In this document: positions 10,834 to 19,060 of the stretch, one piece after another
Numbering within the stretch: the stretch's first letter is position 1
How the letters are laid out: each line of letters starts with the position of its first letter
Origin: Ornithinibacillus bavariensis
GTDB taxonomy: Bacteria; Bacillota; Bacilli; Bacillales; Amphibacillaceae
Assembly (NCBI RefSeq): GCF_018333235.1
Contig: NZ_BORP01000001.1
Location: forward strand, 620,001-684,000
DNA: 64,000 nt
Reading direction: 5' to 3'
Position numbers and translations under genes: made by a program
Notes under the pieces: model-generated
Database searches by the model: none
What the model saw: the letters and a program-made list of their open reading frames with translations, nothing else
What the model was told of the DNA's origin: nothing

Positions 10834-11808
10834 ATGGGCTGGAATACACGAATCACGGAATTGTTTAATATTCAATATCCAATAATCCAAGGAGGATTAG
10901 CACATCTGGCTTATGCGGATCTAGCTGCCGCTGTTTCTAATGCAGGAGGCTTAGGACAGATAACTGCAATGAGCTTGGAAAATCCAGATAGCCTACGAAG
11001 TGAAATAAACCGTGTTAGAGAATTAACGAAAAACCCGTTTGGTGTAAACTTTGCAATAGGACAGCATAATCGTCCATTTGAAGATATGATAGAAGTAGTA
11101 ATTGAGGAAAAAGTTCCAGTTATTTCTGTGACAGGTGGAAATCCTAAAGGTGTATTCGATATGATTAGAGATCACCCCATTAAAACGATGGTCTTAGTTG
11201 CCGCTAAACGTCAGGCAATGAAAGCAGAGGAGCTAGGTGCTGATGCAGTAATCGTTGTTGGACATGAGGGGGGAGGCCATTTAGGACGAGCCGATACAGG
11301 GACAGTAGTTCTAACGCCACAAGTAGTAGATAATGTGTCTATCCCAGTTATTGCATCCGGTGGAATCACCGATGGTAGAGGATTAATGGCAGCTCTTGCT
11401 CTAGGTGCAGAGGGAGTAGAGATGGGAACAAGATTTATTGCTACAAAGGAGTGTGTCCATGCACACCCTATATACAAAGATGCAATTGTAAATGCGGACG
11501 ATAATGAGACAGTTGTAATTAAACGCTCACTAGGTGCTCCAGCACGTGCACTTAAAAATAGCTGGACAGAGAAAATTTTAGAGCTTGAGAAACAAGATGG
11601 AGGATATGACGTTTTACGGGATTATATAAGTGGAGCTGCCAATAAAAACTATATTCATGATGGTAACCCTGAAAACGGATTTGGATGGGCTGGTCAAGGA
11701 ATTGTCAGTATCCATGATATTCCGACAGTACAGGAATTAATAGATGGAATGATAAAAGAAGCAGAAGAGATTAAAAATAAATGGAAAGATGGAGGTGCTC
11801 TAGATTGA
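10834..11808 (+). CDS. Nitronate monooxygenase family protein (FMN-dependent)
   Basis: The protein is a TIM-barrel flavoprotein of the 2-nitropropane dioxygenase/nitronate monooxygenase family. It begins with the family motif YPIIQGGLA and carries GHEGGGHLGR, VIASGGI and GAEGVEMGTRF for FMN and phosphate binding. Members oxidise alkyl nitronates, but some are enoyl-ACP reductase (FabK)-like, so the true substrate is open. ATG 10834 is chosen over ATG 10828 because GGAGG is 7 nt before it and only 1 nt before the other. The stop overlaps the yktA start. Confidence 0.85.
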   Translation: MGWNTRITELFNIQYPIIQGGLAHLAYADLAAAVSNAGGLGQITAMSLENPDSLRSEINRVRELTKNPFGVNFAIGQHNRPFEDMIEVVIEEKVPVISVTGGNPKGVFDMIRDHPIKTMVLVAAKRQAMKAEELGADAVIVVGHEGGGHLGRADTGTVVLTPQVVDNVSIPVIASGGITDGRGLMAALALGAEGVEMGTRFIATKECVHAHPIYKDAIVNADDNETVVIKRSLGAPARALKNSWTEKILELEKQDGGYDVLRDYISGAANKNYIHDGNPENGFGWAGQGIVSIHDIPTVQELIDGMIKEAEEIKNKWKDGGALD

Positions 11809-12071
11809 GTTACAATTACCCTTTTGACACGAGTTGGTCAAAGGATGAAATAATTATTGTCGTACAGTTTTTTACTTTAGTTGAAAGAGCCTATGAATCC
11901 GGGATTGAGAGGGATATTTTATTAGCAGGTTATCGGAAATTTAAAGAAGTCGTTCCATCGAAGAGTGAAGAGAAGAGACTATTTACTGAATTCGAAAGGG
12001 AATCAGGCTATTCCGGATATCAAGTTATGAAGAAAGTAAAGGAAGAGGACAGACATAAGATAAGAATGTAA
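11805..12071 (+). CDS. yktA: UPF0223 family protein YktA
   Basis: This 88-residue protein beginning MSYNYPFDTSWS is a clear member of the UPF0223 family. The start is a TTG overlapping the previous stop codon (TTGA), with GGAGG 9 nt before. It is translationally coupled to the flavoprotein gene. The family has an all-alpha fold and no known function. No catalytic residues stand out. Confidence 0.88.
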   Translation: MSYNYPFDTSWSKDEIIIVVQFFTLVERAYESGIERDILLAGYRKFKEVVPSKSEEKRLFTEFERESGYSGYQVMKKVKEEDRHKIRM

Positions 12072-12084
12072 TTTTAGAATAGAA

Positions 12085-12118
12085 AGGGTCTATAGCCAAT
12101 GGATTGGTTTAAGACCCT
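12085..12118. terminator. Hairpin between convergent yktA and yktB
   Basis: AGGGTCT (12085-12091) pairs with AGACCCT (12112-12118), with an inner CCAAT/ATTGG. There is no T-run on either strand, so it may stabilise 3' ends rather than terminate strongly. Confidence 0.4.
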
Positions 12119-12132
12119 ATGTTAACCATTAT

Positions 12133-12750
12133 CTATCTTACTTGTAGTGCTTTTTGATAAAATGGTATCAATAGTTCATAAGTTTCTTTAACCAGTTTAA
12201 CTAAAGCTTCACCATCCGAGACAATAGGATTGTTTGGTAATAGTCTCCTACCGATAAGGAATTCCGCTTTTTTTACATCACGGAAACGGTCTAAATGTTT
12301 CTTTTCTAATTCGCCAAGAGAAATCGCATCTTTTTTCATATGATCAAAGGAGATGACAAAGTCAGCTGGTAACTTTTTAATTTGGGTATAGCTTTTTAAG
12401 AATTCTTTGGCGATTGCTTGTTTGAAATCTAATTCATAAATACAAGCCAACCAAATAAATAGGTGGTCATCAAATAAACCTACCTGAAAATGTGGGTGCT
12501 TTTTATAGCCACGTTTATTATTCGAAATTGCCAACCATGTATCCTTCGGAGGATTAACAGTTCTTCTAGCATGCTTGGCTATATGTAAATATACTTCATT
12601 ACCAAGTCTTGTAGATAAAAACTCAACTAATTCATAACCTATTTCACGAAACTTTGGCTGAATGTTAGTTTGAATTGCCTCCATTCTTGCATCTAATCCA
12701 TCTATTTTAAAAGTATCAAAATCGCTTTTAGTAAAACCAGTACTTCCCAT
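12133..12750 (-). CDS. yktB: UPF0637 / DUF1054 family protein YktB
   Basis: This 205-residue protein starts MGSTGFTKSDFDTF and has the family core with HARRTVNPPKDTW and the FQVGLF segment. The family is widespread in Bacillota and of unknown function. It lies convergent to yktA and next to ykzI and suhB, the same neighbours as in B. subtilis. GAAGGG precedes the ATG. Confidence 0.9.
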   Translation of the reverse strand: MGSTGFTKSDFDTFKIDGLDARMEAIQTNIQPKFREIGYELVEFLSTRLGNEVYLHIAKHARRTVNPPKDTWLAISNNKRGYKKHPHFQVGLFDDHLFIWLACIYELDFKQAIAKEFLKSYTQIKKLPADFVISFDHMKKDAISLGELEKKHLDRFRDVKKAEFLIGRRLLPNNPIVSDGEALVKLVKETYELLIPFYQKALQVR

Positions 12751-12963
12751 TCAAAAACAACCCTTCTTTTTTAAGCTAATTATATTAATTATTATGAACA
12801 AATTACTTTAAATAAGTCAAGTATACCGTTTGAAAAACAAAATGTTTTTTGAACGAATCCCGATAAAAATACATATATATAAAGAAAACAAAGAGAATGT
12901 TCATAAAAACATGGACAACATAGTATTTTTTCAAAACCAGCTTCTTGAAAGGGTGTGGAATGG

Positions 12964-13155
12964 TTGAAATATTTATTAGAAGAGGTAAGACGTTTAGAAG
13001 AAAAAGAAAGACTACCAGTCCTTCGTATGGAAATTGATTATGAATTATTAACCCTATATGATGCCTTACAAGCCAATGATACCGTTCAAATTATAAAATC
13101 AAAAGAAAGATTAAAAACGCTTCGTAAGCAATTGATGGTTTTACAGGATAATTAA
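12964..13155 (+). CDS. ykzI: Small protein YkzI
   Basis: This 63-residue, charged and fully helical protein lies between yktB and suhB, where B. subtilis has ykzI. A TTG at 12964 is chosen because AAAGGG lies 10 nt before it; a GTG at 12955 gives three more residues but would leave a 1-nt spacer. It has two Lys/Arg/Glu-rich amphipathic helices and no known function. The identification rests mainly on position and size. Confidence 0.75.
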   Translation: MKYLLEEVRRLEEKERLPVLRMEIDYELLTLYDALQANDTVQIIKSKERLKTLRKQLMVLQDN

Positions 13156-13165
13156 TAGTTTCTAT

Positions 13166-13204
13166 CTCAAGGTAGGTTTCCAACACTTACTTTGAGCTTT
13201 TTTC
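13166..13204 (+). terminator. Terminator after ykzI
   Basis: CTCAAGGTA (13166-13174) pairs with TACTTTGAG (13188-13196) with one G-T wobble and is followed by a T-run. Confidence 0.75.
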
Positions 13205-13293
13205 TGAATTTTTGTGATAAGGCTCTCATGTATACTCGCTTCCAATATTCTGATACTATTGTATAAGAGTAGAGATTAATTGGAGGCTTTAGG

Positions 13294-14103
13294 ATGGATA
13301 AGTTAGTTCGGGAAGAAATATTTAACACTGCTAAAAGTTGGATTTTAGAGGCAGGTAATATTATTCGCAATAAAATAAATGAACCAATGGAGATCGGGTC
13401 TAAGTCTAACCCAAATGATCTTGTAACTTCAGTAGACAGAAGCACAGAAGAATATTTTGTCAATAAGATAAAAAGTAAATATCCAAAACATTTATTGTTA
13501 TCAGAAGAGGGATTTGGTGATAATATCCAAACAGTGGACGGAACAATTTGGATTATTGACCCGATAGACGGGACGATGAATTTTGTTCAACAAAAAAGAA
13601 ATTTTGCTATTTCTATTGGCATATATCATGAGGGTATTGGTGAAATTGGCCTTATTTATAATGTTATGGAAGATATTCTTTACACAGCAACACGTGGTGA
13701 AGGTGCTTATAAAAATGGACAAAAATTACCACCTCTAAAATCAGGAGTGGTTTTAGAGGAATCTATCGTTGGATTAACTCATTTATGGTTATGTGAGAAT
13801 CCTCTAGTAGATGAAAGGGTTATGCAAGAATTAGTTCAGACTGCTCGTGGATCGAGAACCTATGGTTCAGCAGCACTTGAGTTTGCCTATGTAGCTGAAG
13901 GAGTTTTAGAGGGCTATTTAACGATGAGTTTATCGCCTTGGGATATTGCCGCAGGAATGATTTTGGTAAATGAAGTCGGAGGGGTATCAACCAATCTTGA
14001 TGGGAATGTCTTAGATATTTTAAAGAGAGATTCTGTTTTTACAGGACATCCTGAGGTCCATAAGAGAATTTTAGAAGATTTTATAAAAAAAGGAAGAAAG
14101 TGA
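13294..14103 (+). CDS. suhB: Inositol monophosphatase family protein (SuhB/YktC)
   Basis: The 269-residue protein has the signature motifs of Mg2+-dependent, lithium-sensitive phosphatases. LLSEEG supplies the metal-binding Glu, DPIDGTMNF the metal-binding Asp cluster, and WDIAAG near residue 213 the C-terminal Asp. It probably hydrolyses inositol phosphate or a related sugar phosphate, or NADP/PAP-type substrates; sequence does not settle this. GGAGG precedes ATG 13294. The stop codon is inside the hairpin shared with ylaF. Confidence 0.92.
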   Translation: MDKLVREEIFNTAKSWILEAGNIIRNKINEPMEIGSKSNPNDLVTSVDRSTEEYFVNKIKSKYPKHLLLSEEGFGDNIQTVDGTIWIIDPIDGTMNFVQQKRNFAISIGIYHEGIGEIGLIYNVMEDILYTATRGEGAYKNGQKLPPLKSGVVLEESIVGLTHLWLCENPLVDERVMQELVQTARGSRTYGSAALEFAYVAEGVLEGYLTMSLSPWDIAAGMILVNEVGGVSTNLDGNVLDILKRDSVFTGHPEVHKRILEDFIKKGRK

Positions 14104-14128
14104 CTCGCCTTAGCGAGTCACTTTTCGT
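14098..14128. terminator. Shared bidirectional terminator of suhB and ylaF
   Basis: A perfect 11-bp stem (14098-14108 with 14113-14123) with a CTTA loop is followed by T-rich tracts on both strands. Both stop codons, of suhB (14101-14103) and of ylaF (14110-14112), lie inside the hairpin. Confidence 0.88.
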
Positions 14129-14295
14129 TTTTTCAAAGCCAATCCACTGCCCATGATGGAAAAACCAAGTACGATAAATAAAAGAATAAGCAAAATACTA
14201 CGAAGAGCAATCGCAAAACCAACTCCTATAAACATTAGGACGACTAGCATTGCTAATAGTAGAGCTGGAATGTTTATCTGTTTCATTCGTGTCAC
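14110..14295 (-). CDS. ylaF: YlaF family membrane protein (DUF5325)
   Basis: This 61-residue protein has two hydrophobic segments (about 11-30 and 33-52) and a Lys/Arg-rich C-terminal tail KKRKV. It matches YlaF by size, topology and location. In B. subtilis ylaF lies beside typA (ylaG) and ylaH; here typA is absent and ylaH follows directly on the other strand. Function unknown. Confidence 0.8.
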   Translation of the reverse strand: MTRMKQINIPALLLAMLVVLMFIGVGFAIALRSILLILLFIVLGFSIMGSGLALKKRKVTR

Positions 14296-14431
14296 CCCTT
14301 ACTGTATACATATTAAGTATATCGTATCTAATTTGATAGGACAAAATATTAATTTCACACCTCATACTAGCGTGATTATATGAAATTTAGTATAGTTAAA
14401 CTGGAATACATCTAATGGAGGATTTATTTAT

Positions 14432-14755
14432 ATGGTTTATAATTTTGTAATGGAGAACTATGGTGTTGAGAACTTATTCACGATATTATACATAACAAAT
14501 CTCGTATTAGCTGCAATAGCATATAAATTGGGTTTTGCTAAAAAACTACCAATATTAAAATCAGTTATTGTATATATTTTACTGGCGCTAGGAATTCTGG
14601 TGCTTTATTTATTGTTTATTGTGTGGCCAGCTGTTTTAGCGGGTGAGCCTCTTCCACTAACGGAAAGTCTATTCGTAATCTGTGTCGTTCTTGCCATTTA
14701 TCGAATTCGTTTACATTTACAACGAAAAGCCAAAAATGGGAAGACTGCTTCATAA
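14432..14755 (+). CDS. ylaH: YlaH-like membrane protein
   Basis: This 107-residue protein has about three transmembrane helices and the conserved segment YKLGFAKKLPILKS between helices 1 and 2, which is characteristic of YlaH. The basic tail ends after RIRLHLQRK. GGAGG lies 9 nt before ATG 14432. The function is unknown; it sits in a run of small envelope genes. Confidence 0.87.
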   Translation: MVYNFVMENYGVENLFTILYITNLVLAAIAYKLGFAKKLPILKSVIVYILLALGILVLYLLFIVWPAVLAGEPLPLTESLFVICVVLAIYRIRLHLQRKAKNGKTAS

Positions 14756-14768
14756 TAAAATTTGAACC

Positions 14769-14816
14769 GGGGTCTATTTCTGAATTAATTTGGTATAGAC
14801 CCCATTATTATTTTGT
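14769..14816 (+). terminator. Terminator after ylaH
   Basis: GGGGTCTAT (14769-14777) pairs perfectly with ATAGACCCC (14795-14803) and is followed by ATTATTATTTT. Confidence 0.75.
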
Positions 14817-14933
14817 GGCTGTTTTCTAAAAGATTGTTGCATTTTAATGAGTTTTTGAATATGGAATATTCAGATCGAATAGGATTATTATCTACTAAAT
14901 AATGAAATAGGTCATTTTGCAGGAGGCATTTTC

Positions 14934-15212
14934 GTGGAAATTAATTGTGCTGAATTATTGATACTATTTATTGTTCTATATTTACTAAATGAAGTCGTTA
15001 AACTTAATAGTCGTGTCAAAGGTTTGAAATATACCTTAGACAAAATTTATAAACAAGCTGATGTGCCTAATAACGCATTAGATAACGAATTGAAACAACT
15101 ATTGAATGAAGGAAAAGATGTAAAAGGAGTAAAAAGAGCTAGAGAAACATTAGGTCTATCCTTGATAGAAGCTAAACAATATGTTGATGCTTTAAAAATG
15201 GAAGGCTCATAA
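14934..15212 (+). CDS. Membrane-anchored protein with L7/L12 C-terminal-like motif
   Basis: This 92-residue protein starts at GTG behind AGGAGG. It has one N-terminal hydrophobic helix (about 5-20), a linker predicted helical, and a C-terminal stretch from about 58 (LNEGKDVKGVKRARE through GLSLIEAKQYVD) that resembles the C-terminal domain of ribosomal protein L7/L12, where a similar GxGLxEAK pattern is diagnostic. Proteins of this kind occur in Bacillota, but I know of no function. The gene has its own terminator and no partner. Confidence 0.75.
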   Translation: MEINCAELLILFIVLYLLNEVVKLNSRVKGLKYTLDKIYKQADVPNNALDNELKQLLNEGKDVKGVKRARETLGLSLIEAKQYVDALKMEGS

Positions 15213-15218
15213 CTATTA

Positions 15219-15254
15219 CGTAAAAACGAACTCTTGAAGGAGTTCGTTTTTACG
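15219..15254 (+). terminator. Long perfect hairpin after the L7/L12-like gene
   Basis: A perfect 15-bp stem (15219-15233 with 15240-15254) with loop TTGAAG. The 3' arm includes TTTTT, so the inner stem with this run can act as a terminator. Confidence 0.7.
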
Positions 15255-15328
15255 TGGATAACGATGAACTTCCTATTCCCATTATATAAACCCAGTCCTA
15301 AAACCACAATTCATATTAAAACAGCCTT

Positions 15329-15532
15329 TTATATTAACTCGTCTTCCTTTTTTTTCTCTTCATATAAACGGAACTTTCCTGTAGCATGACGTTTTAACGT
15401 ATTATCCTTAACTCTTTCATAGCAATTGTTACATAAATACATATATATTCTACGGTTTCTCAATCGTTTAGCTTGTAAGGAATAATCTTCTATATTTTCC
15501 ACTGTATCACATAGAGTACACTTTACTTGCAT
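15329..15532 (-). CDS. ylaI: YlaI family zinc-ribbon-like protein (DUF2197)
   Basis: This 67-residue protein has two Cys pairs, C-T-L-C at 5-8 and C-N-N-C at about 34-37, consistent with a zinc site. It also has the conserved AKRLRNRRI and ATGKFRLY segments of YlaI. Cytoplasmic, function unknown. It faces the opposite way from ylaH, whereas the order of the yla genes is otherwise conserved. Confidence 0.9.
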   Translation of the reverse strand: MQVKCTLCDTVENIEDYSLQAKRLRNRRIYMYLCNNCYERVKDNTLKRHATGKFRLYEEKKKEDELI

Positions 15533-15641
15533 CTTACCACCTCAAATCAAAATATACTTTTACTATATCATATCTAATGAAGATATGTTTATTTTCTGTT
15601 AAAGAGAGGTACATTAAGATAAAGGTAGAAAGGGTGATAAT

Positions 15642-15890
15642 ATGAAGAAAGGCTATGTTATTTCAGCATTAGGAGCAGGTATTGCGGGATTTATACTAGG
15701 GGCGAGGCAGTTTAAAAGCCAGTCTAATTCAATTGATATGGAAATGGATGAGGATTTAACTCTACTTCATGCAGGTAAGCCTGATCAAGTAGATGATTTA
15801 GAACTTGAACAACTAGAAAATGCGAAAATGGTATCTGAAGGTTCTCAATTTGGTGTTCAATATTATAATGAGTTAAAGGCTAATGAATAA
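15642..15890 (+). CDS. Hypothetical small membrane-anchored protein
   Basis: This 82-residue protein has an N-terminal hydrophobic segment (about 4-22, Gly/Ala-rich) followed by an acidic tail with MEMDEDL and LELEQLE. AAAGGGTGA precedes the ATG. I do not recognise the family. It may be a bitopic protein with its acidic part in the cytoplasm. It is monocistronic, with a hairpin right after it. Confidence 0.6.
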   Translation: MKKGYVISALGAGIAGFILGARQFKSQSNSIDMEMDEDLTLLHAGKPDQVDDLELEQLENAKMVSEGSQFGVQYYNELKANE

Positions 15891-15895
15891 AAGAA

Positions 15896-15928
15896 AATGA
15901 GGTTGTCTCATCTTAAGACAACCTCATT
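15896..15928. terminator. Hairpin between the 82-residue gene and ylaJ
   Basis: A perfect 13-bp stem AATGAGGTTGTCT with a 7-nt loop. The better T-tract is on the minus strand, but it probably serves both convergent genes. Confidence 0.75.
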
Positions 15929-15999
15929 CCTGTTTAATAAAGAATTCTTTTAAGAAAAACAGGAAATATTTAGCCATAAGGTCTACTGAAACATCACTT

Positions 16000-16614
16000 T
16001 TAATCCTTACGCTTATCATGGTTATTCTTTGATTGTTCATCAATAATGTCATCCATTTTTTTTTCCTCATTATTGTCATCAATTATCTTCTTGTTCTGAT
16101 TAGGCTCAGCAGGTTGATCTTCTGGCATTGGAAAATCAGGCATATATCGACCAACGATTGCGGCAACTTCATCAACAACACCTTGAATTGGGTAGCCTTG
16201 CCTTATCTTATCATTCATATTACGAATTCGTTGTGTGATATCCGCGTCTGCTACTACGACAGCAGTTCTACCATAGCGATCGTGCTGTAATGCCTCTATA
16301 ACAGAGTACTTAATCGTACCAACTCTAGAACGGTCTAAGTCTTTATCCACATCAATTCCAACAACTGCATAAGGACCGACTACAATTGCTACTGCATCGT
16401 TTACTTGAGGTACCTCATCGGCAACACTTGCTAAGTGATTGGCAATTTCCTGATTAGAATAGTTTTGATCTTGGACAGGTGAAGAATTTTTGACATTTAC
16501 AATTCTATTGTTAGGATCCTGTTTTTCGGATGGTAAGGCGCGGTCTGCATTATTTTGCTGACAGCCGAATAGTAACAGTAAACTAAGGACTAAGATAGCT
16601 TTTTTAACTAACAT
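16000..16614 (-). CDS. ylaJ: YhcN/YlaJ family sporulation lipoprotein
   Basis: This 204-residue protein has a lipoprotein signal with lipobox L-F-G-C (Cys18), then the YhcN/YlaJ domain (about 55-165). The domain carries the motif AVVGIDVDKDLDRSRVGTIKYSVIEAL and the VVVADAD-ITQRI segment. The C-terminal tail is polar and highly charged. Family members are sporulation lipoproteins, expected in forespore or spore membranes. AGGAGGAG precedes the ATG. Confidence 0.9.
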   Translation of the reverse strand: MLVKKAILVLSLLLLFGCQQNNADRALPSEKQDPNNRIVNVKNSSPVQDQNYSNQEIANHLASVADEVPQVNDAVAIVVGPYAVVGIDVDKDLDRSRVGTIKYSVIEALQHDRYGRTAVVVADADITQRIRNMNDKIRQGYPIQGVVDEVAAIVGRYMPDFPMPEDQPAEPNQNKKIIDDNNEEKKMDDIIDEQSKNNHDKRKD

Positions 16615-16694
16615 TAATTTCTCCTCCTAGTAGAATAAATATAAGGGGAATAACTTTACTGTTAGTTTAAGTAGACGAGAACAAATTATACTAA

Positions 16695-16728
16695 TAAAAG
16701 AAAAGCAGCCATCATGTAGCTGCTTTTC
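16695..16728 (-). terminator. Terminator after the ylaL-like gene
   Basis: GAAAAGCAGC pairs with GCTGCTTTTC, and TTTTCTTTTATT follows on the minus strand. Confidence 0.85.
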
Positions 16729-16731
16729 AAT

Positions 16732-17202
16732 TTAATTAAACTGGATTTTTTTTATCCCTTTTATTGGATTATCTTTATTGGTACCATCTTTATATAGTAG
16801 ATGGACAGGGCCATCTTCCTTTAGTGGCTTTCCATTTAATGCGAAAAGTAAATAGCTATTATAGAGCTGATCAATAGAAATAGAAACTTCACCTTCGCTC
16901 GTAATAAGTGTGGCATCTTTTGCATCATCGTTAATCTCAGCATGATTTAAAAAATCATGAATTGGCATAACATAGGAGTATTGAAGAATGTCTTCTCGTT
17001 CATGCCTAGTTAATGTTTTATTAACAGGAGGCTTCTCAATTGCACGTTCCCATTTTTTTGCAGCTTCTTCTAGAAGATCCTTCTCATTTTTCTCTTGAAC
17101 CGAAAAGGCTTCCTCCAATATTATTTTACGATCATCAAATATCCATACGGTTGGATCCATGGTAATTTGATACCTTACATTTCCTATTATCGGAACAATC
17201 AT
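16732..17202 (-). CDS. YlaL-like conserved protein
   Basis: This 156-residue protein begins MIVPIIGNVRYQITMDPTV. A longer frame reaches 17385, but GAAAGGTGG lies 7 nt before ATG 17202 and the extension does not look like coding sequence. It lies between ylaJ and ylaN, where B. subtilis has ylaK, ylaL and ylaM, and I take it as the ylaL counterpart by position. It has no signal peptide or transmembrane segment. I recall similar proteins being named peptidyl-prolyl isomerase in databases, but no isomerase motif is visible to me. Confidence 0.7.
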   Translation of the reverse strand: MIVPIIGNVRYQITMDPTVWIFDDRKIILEEAFSVQEKNEKDLLEEAAKKWERAIEKPPVNKTLTRHEREDILQYSYVMPIHDFLNHAEINDDAKDATLITSEGEVSISIDQLYNSYLLFALNGKPLKEDGPVHLLYKDGTNKDNPIKGIKKIQFN

Positions 17203-17435
17203 AAGTATCCACCTTTCAAATATATGTATACTTATTAAGAATAGCAGACATGGATAATAAATAAAACGAAAAAAACCGTTCCTAGTGGTAATTTTATTTG
17301 CAGGTTCTTGTAAGTAACATTTGCATTTTATAGTAGTAAACGATAATATAATGGTAGAAGAATTGATCTGATCAAAGAAAAACAAGCTTATACATTTATA
17401 CTTGTAGGTTTGTTTTGTCCGGAGGGGATAATTTG

Positions 17436-17717
17436 ATGCAAGAGGTAACGATTGACCATCGTGAAAAAGCCTATGCCCTTCTCAAGGCTGATGCTGATAA
17501 AATTTTACGGTTAATTGAGGTGCAGATTGATAATTTAACAATGCCACAATGTCCGTTATACGAAGAAGTATTAGATACGCAAATGTTTGGTCTGTCAAGA
17601 GAGATTGATTTTGCGGTTCGACTACATTTAATTAGTGAGGATGAAGGAAAAGCACTTCTTGAAAACCTAGAGAGGCAGCTTAATATTCTTCATGAAGCAT
17701 CACAAAAATCTGTGTAA
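17436..17717 (+). CDS. ylaN: UPF0358 / DUF1507 family protein YlaN
   Basis: This 93-residue, mainly helical protein contains [21 protein letters not shown]-type sequence characteristic of YlaN. GGAGGGG is 8 nt before ATG 17436; seven more codons upstream are not needed. YlaN is needed under iron limitation in B. subtilis and S. aureus and has been linked to Fur. It immediately precedes ftsW, as in other Bacillaceae, but a terminator separates them. Confidence 0.92.
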   Translation: MQEVTIDHREKAYALLKADADKILRLIEVQIDNLTMPQCPLYEEVLDTQMFGLSREIDFAVRLHLISEDEGKALLENLERQLNILHEASQKSV

Positions 17718-17753
17718 GACTGCACTAATTTCGTGTGGTAGGATTTTGTCATA

Positions 17754-17791
17754 AAACTTTGCCTGCATATGAAATGGCAAGGTTTTTTTGT
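17754..17791 (+). terminator. Terminator after ylaN
   Basis: AAACTTTGCC pairs with GGCAAGGTTT (one wobble) and is followed by T7. Confidence 0.85.
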
Positions 17792-17875
17792 TTAAAAACA
17801 ATAGAATTAGAAAAAAACTGCTATATACTGATTCAATAGTAAAATGGGTTAGTTTATTAATGGGAGAGGGACAAA

Positions 17876-19060
17876 TTGCTACGCAAACTTAAGAATTTTG
17901 ACTTTACACTTATTATTATTCCACTTTTTTTAACTGGATTCGGAATAGTTATGATTTATAGTGCTAGTATGGTTTTGGCCATTGTGGAGGGGTATGAAAG
18001 CAATTATTATTTAATCCGACAATTACAATGGTTTGTCCTGGGCATAGCTGGATTTGTATTTTGTAGTTTTTTCCCTTACAGAAATTATCAGAAGCTAATT
18101 AAGTTAATTATCTTAGGTGTTATCGTATTGTTAATAGCTGTTAGATTGTTTGGGGATGTAAGTGGTAATGCGAAATCATGGTTAAGCATAGGGCCGATTA
18201 GAATACAGCCGTCAGAATTTGCAAAGCTCGGAATTATTATGTATTTAGCCTCTGTCTATTCTAAAAAACAGGCCTATATCAATAATTTTAGTAGGGGAGT
18301 ACTTCCTCCATTAATTTTAACCGCATTTATTCTTGGTTTAATCGTATTACAGCCAGATATTGGTACAGCCTCTATTATCTTTTTAATAGCTTGCTCTGTT
18401 ATTTTTAGTTCAGGAATACGCTTTAAGCATCTATTCTTATTGATAGCATTAGGATTATTATTGGTAGCTGTTGCGATTCCGCATATGATAACGGATGAGA
18501 GGATTTCACGATTTACAGGTGCTTACCAGCCATTTGAAGATCCTGATGATGATGGTTACCATTTAATTCAATCCTACTTAGCGATAGGTGTCGGAGGTTT
18601 AACCGGAGAAGGTCTTGGACAAAGTGTTCAGAAACTAGGGTATTTATTTGGCCCTCATACGGACTTTATTATGGCAGTGATCGCAGAAGAACTTGGTTTT
18701 ATTGGTGTTTTTGTTGTCATTGGTTCATTAGCAACCATTGTTTTAAGAGGAATATTTATCTCAAGAAAATGTGATGATAGCTTCGGGGCTCTACTTGCAA
18801 TTGGTATTTCTTCAATGATTGGTATTCAGGCGTTTATTAATTTAGGATCTGCAAGTGGAGTATTACCAATAACTGGTGTTACATTACCTTTTGTCAGTTA
18901 TGGTGGTTCATCCTTATTAATACTGCTTGTATCTATGGGGATTTTAAATAATATTGCTAGATCAGTTAAGAAAAAAGAACAGGAACCTGTTCCTGTAAAT
19001 GAAGAACCAATTCCAGAAAATAGATTTCAATATAGAGGAGGAACAAAATGGTCGAGTTAA
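17876..19060 (+). CDS. ftsW: Cell-division lipid II polymerase FtsW
   Basis: A SEDS-family protein of 394 residues with about ten transmembrane segments. The family motifs include IMAVIAEELGFIG and LPFVSYGGSS near the C terminus. SEDS proteins polymerise glycan strands with a partner class B PBP, here probably PbpB. The location before pyc is that of B. subtilis ylaO/ftsW; the second SEDS gene in the window is spoVE. It starts at TTG 17876 behind GGGAGAGGG. The C-terminal tail is Glu/Pro-rich and overlaps the start of pyc by 13 nt. Confidence 0.93.
   Translation: MLRKLKNFDFTLIIIPLFLTGFGIVMIYSASMVLAIVEGYESNYYLIRQLQWFVLGIAGFVFCSFFPYRNYQKLIKLIILGVIVLLIAVRLFGDVSGNAKSWLSIGPIRIQPSEFAKLGIIMYLASVYSKKQAYINNFSRGVLPPLILTAFILGLIVLQPDIGTASIIFLIACSVIFSSGIRFKHLFLLIALGLLLVAVAIPHMITDERISRFTGAYQPFEDPDDDGYHLIQSYLAIGVGGLTGEGLGQSVQKLGYLFGPHTDFIMAVIAEELGFIGVFVVIGSLATIVLRGIFISRKCDDSFGALLAIGISSMIGIQAFINLGSASGVLPITGVTLPFVSYGGSSLLILLVSMGILNNIARSVKKKEQEPVPVNEEPIPENRFQYRGGTKWSS

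Noticed and set aside
16732-17385. Full-length 217-codon version of the ylaL-like gene
   Set aside because: The first 61 codons lack a ribosome-binding site and run through AT-rich promoter-like DNA; the start at 17202 has a good site.
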